Below are positions 41,233 to 52,260 of a DNA stretch of 64,000 nt, piece by piece. Position numbers and translations under genes: made by a program. Source of the DNA: Xanthostigma xanthostigma (taxonomy: Eukaryota > Arthropoda > Insecta > Raphidioptera > Raphidiidae); the NCBI GenBank assembly GCA_963575645.1, contig OY754468.1, positions 14,384,001 to 14,448,000 of the forward strand, given 5' to 3'. The notes beneath the pieces are model-generated. The model worked only from the letters and a program-made list of their open reading frames with translations, did not search any database and had not been told where the DNA came from. Position 1 is the first letter of the stretch, and each line of letters starts with the position of its first letter.

Positions 41233-42334
41233 TACACGTCTTTTTCCAAAGTGTGAGACATTATTTTTATTTTTTCTCCAAAAAATAAACATATGTGCAT
41301 TTTTAGAATTAAGAGGCCACAGATTCCATGAAGGCCAATTTTGAAGGCATGAAAAAAATCAATGAACAAGGCCAACCATTAAAAATACAAAATTTTTTTC
41401 ATATCATTTGTAAAATACTTATTTTGCATTAAAAAAAGAAGTTTCACTTTGAAAACTTTCCTCTTTTCAATTTTTGTTGCACTTTTTATGATAAATATGT
41501 TTTTTAATAAATTAAATTAGGTATTTAAATCTAACTTCAATCATATATTTTGTTATTTTTTAATAAAAAATTTGACGAAAGAGTATTTTTCAAAAAACAA
41601 GAAAATAAAAAAAATTAAAAATTAAAAAAGAAATAATAGTATATTGTGCGACTAGTGAGAGAAGGAGAAGATTCCATGAGAGTGAAATTTGCCGCACGAG
41701 CTTAGCGAGTGCGGTAACACGCGAGTGGAATATTCTCCTTCGATCAATGGTCGCACATAATACTTTATTCAACTAGCGGGAGTAATATGTAATCGGGGCC
41801 CTGATAAAAGAGGGAAAAATAATAAATCACTGCATTGATTGACGTACCCAACGTCAGTGTATAAACACAAGATTGCCTTGACTTTCGCTGAATTGCGATG
41901 CTGTTTTCATATATACAATACCGCCTACCACGTTCCTATTGGTCCAGAAGCTGCTTGCAGTTTTTTTTCATTATTTAGCGCTTGGGCTTGCTACTGAGTT
42001 TCTATTGGTCCAGAAAATTCATTATTACACTAGTGAAGTAATATATTATTTCTCCCACGCCAGAAAATTCATTATTACACTAGTGAAGTAATATATTATT
42101 TCTCCCACGCTTAGCAGGGCCCTGAAATTACATATTACTCACGCGTGTTGAATAAAAATATTATATGTGTTTCAGATCTATTAATTTTATAATATTATTT
42201 TTCAGAGGATAAATAGATCAATAAAGATATATGCTGTTAAGCTATATTTTTAATCGCAACGTTTCGTTTTATATATTGCAACTTCCTCAGGCTCTACAAA
42301 AAATACATAATATAAATTAAAATACAATAAATAA
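41233..42334. other. AT-rich stretch with a 50-bp direct duplication
   Basis: 42011-42060 is repeated exactly at 42061-42110 ('cagaaaattcattattacac', 'tagtgaagtaatatattatt', 'tctcccacgc'). 41640-41800 and 42000-42150 share an 'actagcgggagtaatatgta'-type inverted theme, suggesting a 0.5 kb inverted-repeat element bounded near 41640 and 42150. No gene seen. Confidence 0.45.
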
Positions 42335-43053
42335 AGTACAAAAAAATGACTTTTTACGGTTTTTTAGTATATCTACCGTTTATTTACAAATAATGATGGG
42401 GAGCCTAATGTTTCTGCGTTTTTTTACAGCTTAATATCCCCTGAATAGCCCTGTAAATTTTCGAATTGATCTGTTGAACCGTTTTTTCGGACCAATTGAT
42501 CAAAATTTTAAGAAACAAGTAAAGGAACGAAATTAATGTATTATTCCTAAACATTATATGTAATCAACAAATTGACAAAAACAATTAATTTAAGATAATT
42601 AAAATTATAGTAGATACGTAAAGGCCAAATCGTCTCAAAAATGAGTCAGTGCTGTTTTCTGATTTTTTTTACAAATTTTGTAAAAAAAATAATAACCAAA
42701 AAAATTTCTAAAAAAAAATCGAATTTTTTTTACAGAATTTGTAAAAAATTTCAAAAAACAATACTGACTCATTTTTGAGATGATTCGGTTTTTACGTACC
42801 ATAATTTTATTTATCTGAAATTGTTTTTGTCATTTTGTTGATAATGTTTAAGAATAATACATTTTTGTCTTTAATTGTTTCGATTTTGATCAATTGGTCC
42901 GACAAAACGGTTCGATAGATAAATTTGAAAATTTACAGAGCTATTTAGGGGACATTAAGCTGTAAAAAAACGCAGAAACATTAGGCTCCCATCATTATTT
43001 GTAAATAAGCGGTAGATTTACTAAAAAACCGTAAAAAGTCATTTTTGTGTACT
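42335..43053. mobile_element. ~720-bp palindromic element
   Basis: Arms of about 330 bp pair from the ends ('gtcattttt.tgtact' and complement) to a centre near 42690. Matches include 'gcctaatgtttctgcgtttt', 'ccaattgatcaaaa' and 'tgactcatttttgaga'. Mismatches are scattered, so the palindrome is not recent. The 71-codon minus frame is incidental. Confidence 0.8.
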
Positions 43054-43624
43054 TTTTTCAAAAAAATGTTGAGAACGAAAAAAAAAATTTTTCTCAAAAA
43101 ACCGTGAAATGGTCGTGCAGGAGTTTTATTGAAGTTTTTAAAACTGCTCATCAATTTACTGTGCAAAACACCAACGTAGAGGCTGATAAAAACCAAAATT
43201 AAAGCTGAATAAACAAGCTAACTGACCAATGGATTAGTTTAACTGAAAAAAATTTTCCCAAGCCCGTTAACCCAGAAAAAAAATATAAAAAATTTGGAAT
43301 TTTTTTGTCTTGCGCAATTTCTTATGATAGCGCTATAACCACAGCTTACAAAAATTCTTTGCCAAAAAAGATCTCAAAACTAGAAACTTCATGCTTCAAA
43401 ATGATTTTTTGTTCATTTTGATACGACTATTTTACACAAAGATACAGCTCAACAAAAAATACCCAATTATTAAAAAAATCTGTTCCTTTAATTGTTTGGA
43501 TAAATATATCTCGTAACATTTTTTCTTACTATTTGTTCGAAACAAAAACAAGCAGAAATATGATTTGCACTTTTATTGTTAGTTTGTTATACTAAAAATT
43601 ATTATTACTTAGTTCTTTATAGAA

Positions 43625-44637
43625 CAGGGGTGTCCAACCAGTCGATCGCGGCGTAATTTTAAGTGGATCTTTATACTTTATCTATTCTAACATCCAAAAA
43701 TTCAATTTTCAAACTAAATCGATTAGCTTTTTCATCGTATACTCCCGCCTTTGAAAATATTGTCAAATCTGGACAGTGTCAGCGATCTCATTGAAATGAC
43801 TTCACTATATTCCTAATTTTGTTTCTTTATTTTTTTATATGATTATACTCGATATTGTATAATTTTTGTTCCCACTTAAGGAGGTTGATCCGTTACAGTC
43901 CCAATCAAAAGTAAGACGAATTCTAAATGGGAACTTTTATAGTTTATAAGACGATGATACCAATAAATTATTGTCATAAAGACATAAATAATTATTTTTT
44001 TTAATATTAATTAATTATTTCAGTACTTTATACTTAATGGACTAACTTTTGAATTTTTTGTTCAAAGTTAGGTTAAAAAATAATAATAAATAATTTTACA
44101 TATTTTTTGCATTAAATCTTTAAAAAGTTAAAAATTCATTTAAAATAGTGAAATATGTCAAGAATAAAAGTCCATAATTGAAAATTGCCAGTTAAATAAT
44201 TTTTTTTATTGATTAAAAGTCTCCTAATTAAATTGGATAAATATAACAATATGCGGACATCGATGATATAGGTACATAGATAGTTTTCGGAACTGCTTAC
44301 ATTATTTGGTTATTTGCAAAAAATTAAAATGAACAGTTTGCATGCTAGCTTGAGATATACATGTAAAAGTTTTTTTAATTTTTAACTTTATAAATCTCCT
44401 AATGATTTTGGATTTTTTATAGAAAATTTTGTCATAAAAAAATTTATTAAAAAAACTTTATTTCAGATTTTTTTCATTATCTTCGTAAAACGGCTCAACC
44501 TCCTTAAATGTTTAAATAAACTTTCTATATTTGCAACGTTCTAAAAGCGATTTTTATTTTTCCCGCATATTGGTAGATCGCGAAGACACTATTTTAAAAA
44601 AAGTAGATCGCACCTACTAATATGTTGGGCAGCCCTG
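43625..44637. mobile_element. hAT-type element (1.0 kb) with 8-bp target duplication
   Basis: It starts CAGGGGTGTCCAACCAGTCG and ends GTTGGGCAGCCCTG, flanked by TTATAGAA at 43617-43624 and 44638-44645. GATCGCGG and GTAGATCGC words lie inside both ends. It contains no transposase. A second element with TTAA borders sits in its interior. It lies about 90 bp downstream of the heat-shock gene's poly(A) signal. Confidence 0.9.
43880..44503. mobile_element. TTAA-flanked element nested in the hAT element
   Basis: Ends GGAGGTTGATCCG and CGGCTCAACCTCC are near-complements and are directly flanked by TTAA at 43876-43879 and 44504-44507. TTAA duplications are made by piggyBac and Kolobok families. The 624-bp interior is AT-rich without a gene. 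Confidence 0.75.
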
Positions 44638-44733
44638 TTATAGAACTTAGTTTGTCTTATTTCAGGAAAGGTAACAATGTTTTGTTTAGTCGAAGCTTAT
44701 TAAAAATAAAACCACAAATGCTGTAATAACAAA

Positions 44734-44739
44734 TTTATT
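44734..44739 (-). terminator. Poly(A) signal AATAAA for the small heat-shock gene
   Basis: AATAAA on the minus strand lies about 120 bases beyond the stop codon at 44860-44862 and is the closest canonical signal. Confidence 0.6.
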
Positions 44740-44859
44740 ATATTCTAAAAAATCATCACAAATTAAATCAGTCTTCTCAAAAACAGGAAAAATACATTAT
44801 AAACGATTTTTAGCAGGATGCCTGGAATTACACAAACACAGAAGTAAAAAAATTAGATT

Positions 44860-45423
44860 TTATTTTTCTCCATCTTTTGCCGGTTTCTTTTCTTTGGATT
44901 CAACAGCCCTGGCCGGCCCGGTGTGCGTGATAGGTATTATTTTCTCACCGGACTCTTTGATGCTAGTCTTCGGGGCGGTGATGGTCAGCACTCCGTCAGA
45001 CGATAGTTTAGATTGCACGGCTTGGATGTCATGTCCAGGAGGCAACATGTACCGACGCACAAAGTGACGCGAGATGTAGCCGTGTTCGTCTTGTTTCTCC
45101 TCGTGCTTTCCTTCGATCACCACTGAATCGTCAACAGTCTTGACTGTAATTTCCTCCGGAGAGAATTCCTGTACATCGAGACACACCTGGAACTTGTCTT
45201 TATCAGCTGAGACAGTCGATTCGGTATCGCGTTGGGCTATTGCGGATTGCCACGGACGATAATAATTTTCACCACGTCTGCATGAATAAGGGCGGATAGT
45301 CAATGGAGACAAGAGGTCGTCTATGTCGAGCCCTAGACCAAAATGTTGATCCAAAAGACGCGATGACCGCAGCATATCAGGATCTGTCCAGAAGCCGTTA
45401 AACAACAATGGTGTAATGGACAT
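44860..45423 (-). CDS. Small heat-shock protein (alpha-crystallin/Hsp20 family)
   Basis: The 187-residue product starts MSITPLLFNGFW. The alpha-crystallin domain spans about residues 73-165: DKFQVCLDVQEFSPEEITVK, then VVIEGKHEEKQDEHGYIS, the conserved arginine in RHFVRRYMLPPG, and the DGVLTITAPK strand. A C-terminal IPI motif (KIIPITHTG) and a lysine-rich tail follow. The length and domain order match insect l(2)efl-type Hsp20 chaperones, which hold unfolded cytosolic proteins as oligomers. I place the start at the ATG at 45423; an upstream TTG would add three residues, but the sequence before the ATG, 'tttgcaatttgttacag', looks like a splice acceptor, so the leader is probably spliced. No heat-shock element was found within 300 bases upstream. 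The gene is GC-richer than its surroundings and intact. Confidence 0.93.
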   Translation of the reverse strand: MSITPLLFNGFWTDPDMLRSSRLLDQHFGLGLDIDDLLSPLTIRPYSCRRGENYYRPWQSAIAQRDTESTVSADKDKFQVCLDVQEFSPEEITVKTVDDSVVIEGKHEEKQDEHGYISRHFVRRYMLPPGHDIQAVQSKLSSDGVLTITAPKTSIKESGEKIIPITHTGPARAVESKEKKPAKDGEK

Positions 45424-46084
45424 CTGTAACAAATTGCAAATTATTTATTAAAGGTTTTCAAGATAATGATCTTTTTAGTGTGCAAACGAAACATTTATGG
45501 AATCACTCTTGTGTCCGTCTGTCCATCCGTCTATCACAGACGATTTTCTCTTAAACTATTTAACGTAAAAATTTTAAAATTGACACAGAGATAGAGTGTG
45601 GTGTCCCAATTACAGACGCGATGTACAAAAATTTTGAAAACTTAAAGAGAAAAACAATTGTCAATTATAGACAACCAATTGTTAATAAACAAAAATTTTT
45701 TTTTATTTTGTCAATTTATTCATGAAAGCTTATTGAAACAGGAATTCAATTTCAACGATGTAGGTATATTATGATGTATTTTTAAAAAAAATCTTTATTG
45801 AATTATTAAATATACGTTTAGAAAAATATTTGAAGGTTAAAAAGAACAAAAAAAATATTGTCTGAAGACACAAGTAATTCAAGAATTACAAGGCGCGAAA
45901 TTCTATAAAATATACCCCGGCGTTATGTTTGAAAATTGTTGTATATTTTTATATAATGACACTTTGAGCTTAATAATATAATTTAATTAACTTAATCTAC
46001 GAAAAAAATTACAGTTGAAAATATTGAAACACAGAAAGGAAAAAATCATTTTAATAATTTATTAATAATTAGTCATAACCAACT
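45424..46084. other. Upstream of the heat-shock gene: repeat-derived sequence
   Basis: 45500-45560 has a 'tgtccgtctgtccatccgtc' repeat tail. 45850-46080 matches 26865-27070 ('attgtctgaagacacaagta', 'aatattgaaacacagaaagg'). No promoter could be assigned. Confidence 0.4.
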
Positions 46085-46679
46085 TTTGACGTGATAACGT
46101 CTTATAAATTGATGAATCACCAATCTTATAAATTGATAAAACACCGGCTGCATGCACGAAAAAGTGTAACGTTCCTAACGTTCGTAACGCGTAACGTTCC
46201 GCCTGACCCTGTGCGTGCTTTTCTCGAAAACGGCCCTAACGATTTGGATGAAATTTACTGAAAAGGGATTTTGGGGGGCAAAAAATCGTTTTAGCTAGGT
46301 CTCATCTCTCGAAAAAATCGTTTTCTTACAAATTTTATCATTATAAAAATCAATTTTTTGACGTATGAAAATACTTAAATATTGTAAGTAGGTTTTGGAA
46401 TTTTATATACTTAAACAATAAAACAATTGTTTTCTAAATATTATGACAGTTAATCTTTGAGACTTAAATAAATACGGAAGAAAGAAAGTTAATAAAAAAA
46501 ATTATTTTTATAGGTGGTGAGTAATTTAATAAATAAAATTAACCTAAATTTGAAGCGAAAGATGCAATATCATAGATTCGAATTATTATAATTATTATAT
46601 GTAGAATTTAGGTTATGTATTACGGAATACGTTATCACGTAAAACTATCGTCCGTAAACCGACTTTACAGACAAACAAT
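46085..46679 (-). mobile_element. CGTGATAACG-family element, copy D
   Basis: On the minus strand it runs from TTGTTTGTCTGTAAAGTCGG to CGTTATCACGTCAAAA. The middle (about 46220-46600) differs from copies A and B, so only the ends and the 'gcacgcacagggtcaggcgg' block are shared. Confidence 0.7.
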
Positions 46680-46721
46680 TTTTTTATAATTATTACCCTA
46701 AATTATTAAAATAACTAGCGG

Positions 46722-47578
46722 CCCTGTACGTGCTTCGCTACGTATAAAGTGAAATAATAAAACAATTTAATTGGAACATCTATCTATCTATTTTATTAAT
46801 TGCTAGCTATATTTTAAAATATACATGGGCGTAAATGTGTGTATGTCGAGAACTCCGGCTGCGCCCTCGTGCTCGGAAAAAAATAGCGTAAAGTATTCGT
46901 GGATAACTGGTCTTTAAAACACTTGCTCTATTTCGAGCACTCCGGCTGCGCCGTCGTGCTCGATACCTTAACCTCAGCAACACGTGGTGGTTATGCTATT
47001 GAATTGTAGCTTATATGAAACGTTGCGCCATCTATTGAATATTCACTCAATCCAGTCAACAGGTATCGCCATCTGTTAGAATCCTTTGGAACTGAGCACT
47101 CCGGCTGCGCCGTCGTGCTCGATACCTTAACCTCAGCAACACGTGGTGGTTATGCTATTGAATTGTAGCTTATATGAAACGTTGCGCCATCTATTGAATA
47201 TTCACTCAATCCAGTCAACAGGTATCGCCATCTGTTAGAATCCTTTGGAACTGAGCACTCCGGCTGCGCCGTCGTGCTCGATACCTTAACCTCAGCAACA
47301 CGTGGTGGTTATGCTATTGAATTGTAGCTTATATGAAACGTTGCGCCATCTATTGAATATTCACTCAATCCAGTCAACAGATAATTATGACTGTCAAGGA
47401 ATAGACAAATAATTTGCAATAAAATAATATTGCGACTATAAATTGAAATGTAAGCTATCCTATCTTTCAAGTTGGGTCGAATTGCACACGGTGTGCAAAT
47501 CAAATTTAAAATCGGTTCAGTAGTTTAGGAGTTCATCGCGGACAAACATGTGACACGTAATTTTTATATAATTATAAA
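46722..47578. repeat. Insect dispersed repeat expanded by a 159-bp tandem array
   Basis: It begins 'actagcggccctgtacgtgc' and ends 'aaaatcggttcagtagttta', 'gttcatcgcggacaaacatg', both stock ends of insect interspersed repeats. Between them, GAGCACTCCGGCTGCGCCGT starts at 46935, 47094 and 47253, exactly 159 bp apart, with near-identical units up to about 47380. The unit head GAGCAC...GTGCTC is itself a hairpin. A complement of the unit head with flank lies at 59598-59655. Confidence 0.8.
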
Positions 47579-48113
47579 GATTATATTTCCATTTTGGTAC
47601 ATTTCAATAAAAACTATCTTTTAATTATTATTTTATTTTTCTTGTTATTAGTCTTTCAAAATTGTAACTATTATGACATTAATTTGTAAAAATTATTTGA
47701 TTATTTTATTCAAGATGGTCGTGAAGGAAAATGTATTCCATCATCTTAGGGAATCCGCCAAAACTCAATAACAATAAAAACAAGATGCTAAAGCATCTTC
47801 CAATCTGTTTTATATAGAAATTAGAGAGTATAAAATTTTTGTGTACCCAGTAGCATGGCGATGGTTTTGAAATTGGGTACGCTAATCATAGTTTGTAAAA
47901 CAACTCAAACGATATGTTTATAGTATGTAAGTTTTTTTTATTAGTTATTTAATGTAAAGGGACAGTAGCCCTTAGCAAAATACATCTCAGCATTGTGAAA
48001 ATGACTGAACGTTTTTTTTTCAGTATATACCTACAAATTACTATTACACTCTTTATTTATGGTTTGTATAAAAAAAAATTTGAAAAGTAGTTTGACCCTG
48101 CAGGCCATCCCTG
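47579..48113. repeat. Host repeat lacking the 9-bp-duplication element, and flank
   Basis: 47580-47720 is collinear with 27180-27219 joined to 27742-27830 ('ggtacatttcaataaaaact', 'tattatgacattaattt'). At 47760-47785 is a scrap of the GGATGGCA foldback centre ('aaaactcaataacaataaaa'). The rest is unassigned. Confidence 0.6.
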
Positions 48114-48987
48114 TAACTTCCCGCTATTTTCGAGTTCAAAACGCTCAAAAATATGTCAAATATAGCAAGAAGTTTATTTTTTAGCTCTTCGAGCTCAAAA
48201 AAAAAACACTTTGTTACGAAATTTTCGTTCACGATATCTCATGAACAAATGAAGCGATTTTGATGCGATTTGCGGCAGTCGACGCAATTTTTTAACCTTA
48301 AAAAGTAATTTTATACAGAAAAATCGATCTCATAGGAATTTTACGAGAAATTTAAAAAAAAACACTTTTTAAAAATTTTTCGTTCACGATATCTCGTGAA
48401 CAAATGAGCCGATTTTGATGCGGTTTGCTGCAATCGACGCAGTTTTTTTAACCTAAGAAAGTAAATTATTACAAAAAAATCGATTTGATAAGAATTTTAC
48501 GAGTAATTTTAAAAAATTACTTTTTTCCTAATTTTTCGTTCACGTTATCTCATGAACAAATGAACCAATTTTGATATAGTTTGCGGCGATCGACGCAGTT
48601 TTTTTAGCTTAAGAAAGTAATTTATTACAAAAAAATCAATCTGATAACAATTTTAAGAGTCATTTTAAAAAAACACTTTTTTACGATTTTTTCGTTCACG
48701 GTTTCTCGTGAACAAATGAACCGATTTTGATGCGGTTTGCGGAAATCGACGCAGTTTGTTAAGGAGAAGAGCTGATTAGTTTTTGGAATTAATCGGTTTA
48801 GTAGTTTAGAAAATTTTTTACAAAAACAAATTTTTAAAAATTTTTGAAACTTGTTTTTTTAAGATTTCTCAAAATTTTTTGGGCCGAATCGTTTCAAATT
48901 TTCAGGAAGTCTAAGTTCACCAAGATCACGTCAGATGCCGCAAACCACGTTTCAGTCGGACACTCCGTTCAAAAGATATGAAAGGTT

Positions 48988-49023
<36 letters not shown>

Positions 49024-49203
49024 CATCCATACATACAGCCCTACGGACATCATCGCCAAAATAGTTTCAATAGCTTCCTAGGACCCCAAAACGTCGAGAT
49101 CTGGCGAAAACTCGATTTTCGAAAATCGGGGTGAAACCAATAACTTCCCGATTTTTGAAAAAAAAAAATTTTTTTTTTTTTTTTTTTTTAAAGCGGGAAG
49201 TTA
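48114..49203. mobile_element. Element with TAACTTCCCGC inverted ends and 155-bp internal tandem repeats
   Basis: The ends TAACTTCCCGCT (48114) and AGCGGGAAGTTA (to 49203) are complements. Inside, CGTTCACGATATCTC-like cores start at 48226, 48380, 48537 and 48693 (about 155 bp apart), each with 'gaacaaatga.c.attttgat' and 'tcgacgca.tttttta'. A (CA)n tract lies at 49000-49026. A run of A and T at 49157-49190 precedes the right end. No coding capacity. Confidence 0.75.
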
Positions 49204-49254
49204 AAAAGTAAGACCTGACTCTGAAAGTTTAGAACGTTTTAAATTCGGTAACTG

Positions 49255-49724
49255 TTAACTGTAAATTTTAAAATTATCAAATACCACATACCACACTGGC
49301 CACGTGAAAAGCGCGTCATCAACAGATATTTTATGCAGCGTTCGCGACTCATGTAATATTTGCGTCACGCACCGTACATATTCAGTACTCCTATAAAGAA
49401 TTTTTTTTTCATTAATGTCTTTCATTAATAATTCTTGTTGCTTAAAATTAGGATCAGTTCGTTTTTTACTTATTCTATATTGGTTTTTTAACAATTCCTT
49501 TTTTCTAAATATAGGATTACTACGTTTGATAGCAATTTGCTGCTTATTACGATTCATTTTTTGTTCATCTTCATTTATATTATTTTCTTGTGTCTGATTT
49601 AAAACACATTGTTGAAGACTTGATGTTTCATTATTACGATAGATTTTCTGATTCAATTTCTTTGTTTTTGTTTGCGAATTTTGCGTAATGTTTGAATTGA
49701 CTTCTTTTTACTAGTTTTAGGCAT
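49255..49724 (-). pseudogene. Fragment of a Helitron-like N-terminal region (frameshifted)
   Basis: An ATG at 49724 gives MPKTSKKKSIQTLRKIRKQK and stops after a frame change. The following frame has repeated units of the type RSNPIFRKKELLKNQYRISK and KRTDPNFKQQELLMKDI, then EYVRCVTQILHESRTLHKIS. Such basic '(K/R)R.(N/D)P.F+..E' repeats are found at the N-terminus of Helitron-encoded proteins and related insect repeat proteins. No Rep or helicase domain follows, so it is a fragment. Confidence in the family is modest. Confidence 0.4.
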
Positions 49725-49923
49725 TATGAAATAAGATCGATAATAAATAAATTAATATTTACTTTATATGTAGTACCTAGTGTATCTCAGGGAAATATTC
49801 TTCAATATACAATTTAATTATTAAGTTAATGAACAATCATGTAGGTATATAGTGCAGTGTAGTTGTGTAGGTGTTTTTAGTCAATAATAATTGAACAAAT
49901 ACTTATCAGACAGTTGTTGTTTC

Positions 49924-49952
49924 ACTGATTGGCCTGTTACAGGCCAATCAGT
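49924..49952. repeat. 29-bp perfect palindrome
   Basis: ACTGATTGGCCTGT and its complement are separated by one base. It contains two inverted CCAAT boxes, so it could bind a factor or be a small foldback scrap. Confidence 0.6.
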
Positions 49953-50198
49953 AGTAGATGTAAATAATGAAAAATGAACCAGTTGAAATTATTCCAACAC
50001 ACACGGTCACAAATATCTCAAAAAGCTGTATTTTCAATCAATTCTAAGATAACAATACAATAATTAAATATTCTATTGTCACTTCTAACTGTCGATTGAT
50101 TATGATGTGAAGGCACAAGCAATTCAAATTTTCATTATCGGCTGTGTTGCCAACATTAAAAATTTTGCAACAAAACGTTTAAAATACGATGTATTGGC

Positions 50199-50429
50199 CA
50201 TCGAGCTTACATACCTGGAGGGAGCATGCAATGCTTTTTCTTATGTGACTACTTAAGAAAATCCGGGGTCATGCTTTCTCTCTTGCACCGCGCCCTGATT
50301 GGCTGATTCAAGTGGTACCCGTCGCGACAACAATCAGAGCACGGAGCGAGAGAGAAAGCTTAACCCCGAATTTTAACTAGTAACGCAAATGCACCCGCTT
50401 TGCTCGCTTCAGGTATGTAAGCTCGATGG
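50199..50429. mobile_element. 231-bp palindromic MITE with CCATCGAGCTTACATACCTG ends
   Basis: The 20-bp ends are exact complements. The arms stay largely complementary inward ('ggggtcatgctttctctct' against 'gagagagaaagcttaacccc'). CG content is well above the flanks. No clear target duplication was found; TAT-like words lie on both sides. Confidence 0.75.
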
Positions 50430-50977
50430 TATAGGGTTGACTAATTGACTATAGAAACACATAGAACTACATCCATGAAATGATTTATCTGTTCTTGCTT
50501 CTTTATACTCTAAGATCCAAATCATTGAACTGTCAGTCAACTAAAGGCATGTTTATGAATGTTTCTTACAAAAGCAATATGACAGCTATATTCGTAAGTC
50601 GGGCATTGTTTGGTGCTTATTGTGAAAATAAAAAAAAATGCTTTAAAAATCCAAAGTGACGCGATTTACACATAGACGGAAAGCCAATGCTGATAAGTAA
50701 TGATTTGTGCTTAGTATTTATAACCTAAAAATAAAATAAATTTTAGTAGTTTTTGTTTCAGGTTTATTTATTTGTCTTCTACATTTATTTATAAATTTTT
50801 TTACTTTCGAAAATGTGAATATTATATGTGTGAAGTAGTTTTCTATTTTTGATGGTGAACTAAAGAGGTTAAAAATCTTTAATTTTCAGAATAGTATATT
50901 ATGGTGAACACTAATTAGTCAAGTTCACTCTCTTATAAAGGTATGTAAACTGAAATCTTCTTCATTATTCTATAACA

Positions 50978-51525
50978 ATGGGCGCAGATGTTTCGTCTAA
51001 AAATTTACAAAAAAAAAGAACTACGCGTGTAATAGGTGAAATTTTACAGTCAAAGCATGTTAAATATTTTTTAGTGCTATGAACAGGCAACAATAGTTGT
51101 TAAAATAATCCCATTTTATCTGCTCCCATGGATAGCGATATGGGAAATATTGTATATTCAAATGCTTTGATCATACTAAAAAGTCTTTTAAAAAAGGTAA
51201 AATTTAAAGTTCACCTTTGCAATTCCTTTGTTTGATATCATAGGAATGCGCAAAGTGAGGCTGGGCACGAAAATTGGTTAGGTAATTGTCTAAGACATCG
51301 ATGGTTAGCTGCGATATATAATTCGAACTTAACGTTGATGTTTTTCTTTCGATACTTATTCCTAGTTTTTATTTAACGATTTGGCCTCTAAATTACTAGA
51401 TAATCATCGGATTATGTTGCTAACGCAAGTTACAACCAGTAACAAAAGATCTTCTAACAGTCATACTTTGATGCTGTATTTTTTTTTGTAGGTGGTGGTT
51501 CTAAGGCTTTGCAAGAAGTATGAAA
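50978..51525 (+). CDS. Tentative three-exon micro-ORF (about 40 residues)
   Basis: The ATG at 50978 gives MGADVSSKNLQKKRTTRVI and reaches a possible donor ATAG|GTGAAA near 51034. A segment after 'tgatatcatag' near 51242 (MRKVRLGTKI) and one after 'tttttgtag' near 51492 (GGSKALQEV, stop) would join in frame, and AATAAA lies at about 51665. The start MGxxxS fits an N-myristoylation site. The second donor (GTTAGG) is weak and the product matches nothing I know. It could easily be chance. Confidence 0.15.
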
Positions 51526-52075
51526 TAAGTTCATGACAAAACATTAGAAAATCTTCCCCCGCGTATGATGCCATCATATATATTGAAACAATGATCGTAC
51601 ATCGGAACTGAAAGTAATATTTTTAACATTTGAAAATGAAGAAAATAACGTGCACATTTTCATAAAATAAACAAATAAAAAAAAAAAACAAATATTTTGT
51701 ATGCGCGTGTAGAGTTGTAAATTTTCAAACGTTTGACAAATGAAATTTTATTTTATTTAAATGGTGTTTTTGAGGAACTAAATGCATAAAAAGAGTCTAA
51801 CTAAAGTTTTCGACAGTAAATACCCTACTGATTGATATTTGGTCAAATACTGAATATTCTATGCAAGTCTAGTGAATATATATGGCTTATAATACTCGCC
51901 GAGCCATAACTTTTTAACTATTCTCAAGTTTAATTCTTTGTTAACGTCTGATTTTATTAAAAAAAAAGAAAACTTTTCGACTAATATTTCAGCTTTAAAT
52001 CAATTGATTATTATAAATTAGTCGAAAATTTTATTTGTTTTCAAGCTTATTGTGTGTATATGTTACCGATCAAAT

Positions 52076-52260
52076 CCGATTTCAGGACAAACTAGTTTTG
52101 CCTAGGCAAACTAGGTTCAAACTATGTGCGATAGGATAAACCGCTATAATGTAGGCCAAACTAGTCTGACCTAAGCTCGATAGGACAAACCAGTTTAACC
52201 TAGGCTGAACTAGTTTATCCTAGTATGAATATACCTATACACTCCAGGATAAACTAATTT
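52076..52260. repeat. Array of CTAGTTT/CCTAGGC palindromic words
   Basis: Variants of 'ggacaaactagtttgcctag' in both orientations occur at least five times ('aggacaaactagttttgcct', 'ggccaaactagtctgaccta', 'ggacaaaccagtttaaccta', 'gctgaactagtttatcctag'). Unit length is about 30-45 bp and irregular. Confidence 0.6.
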
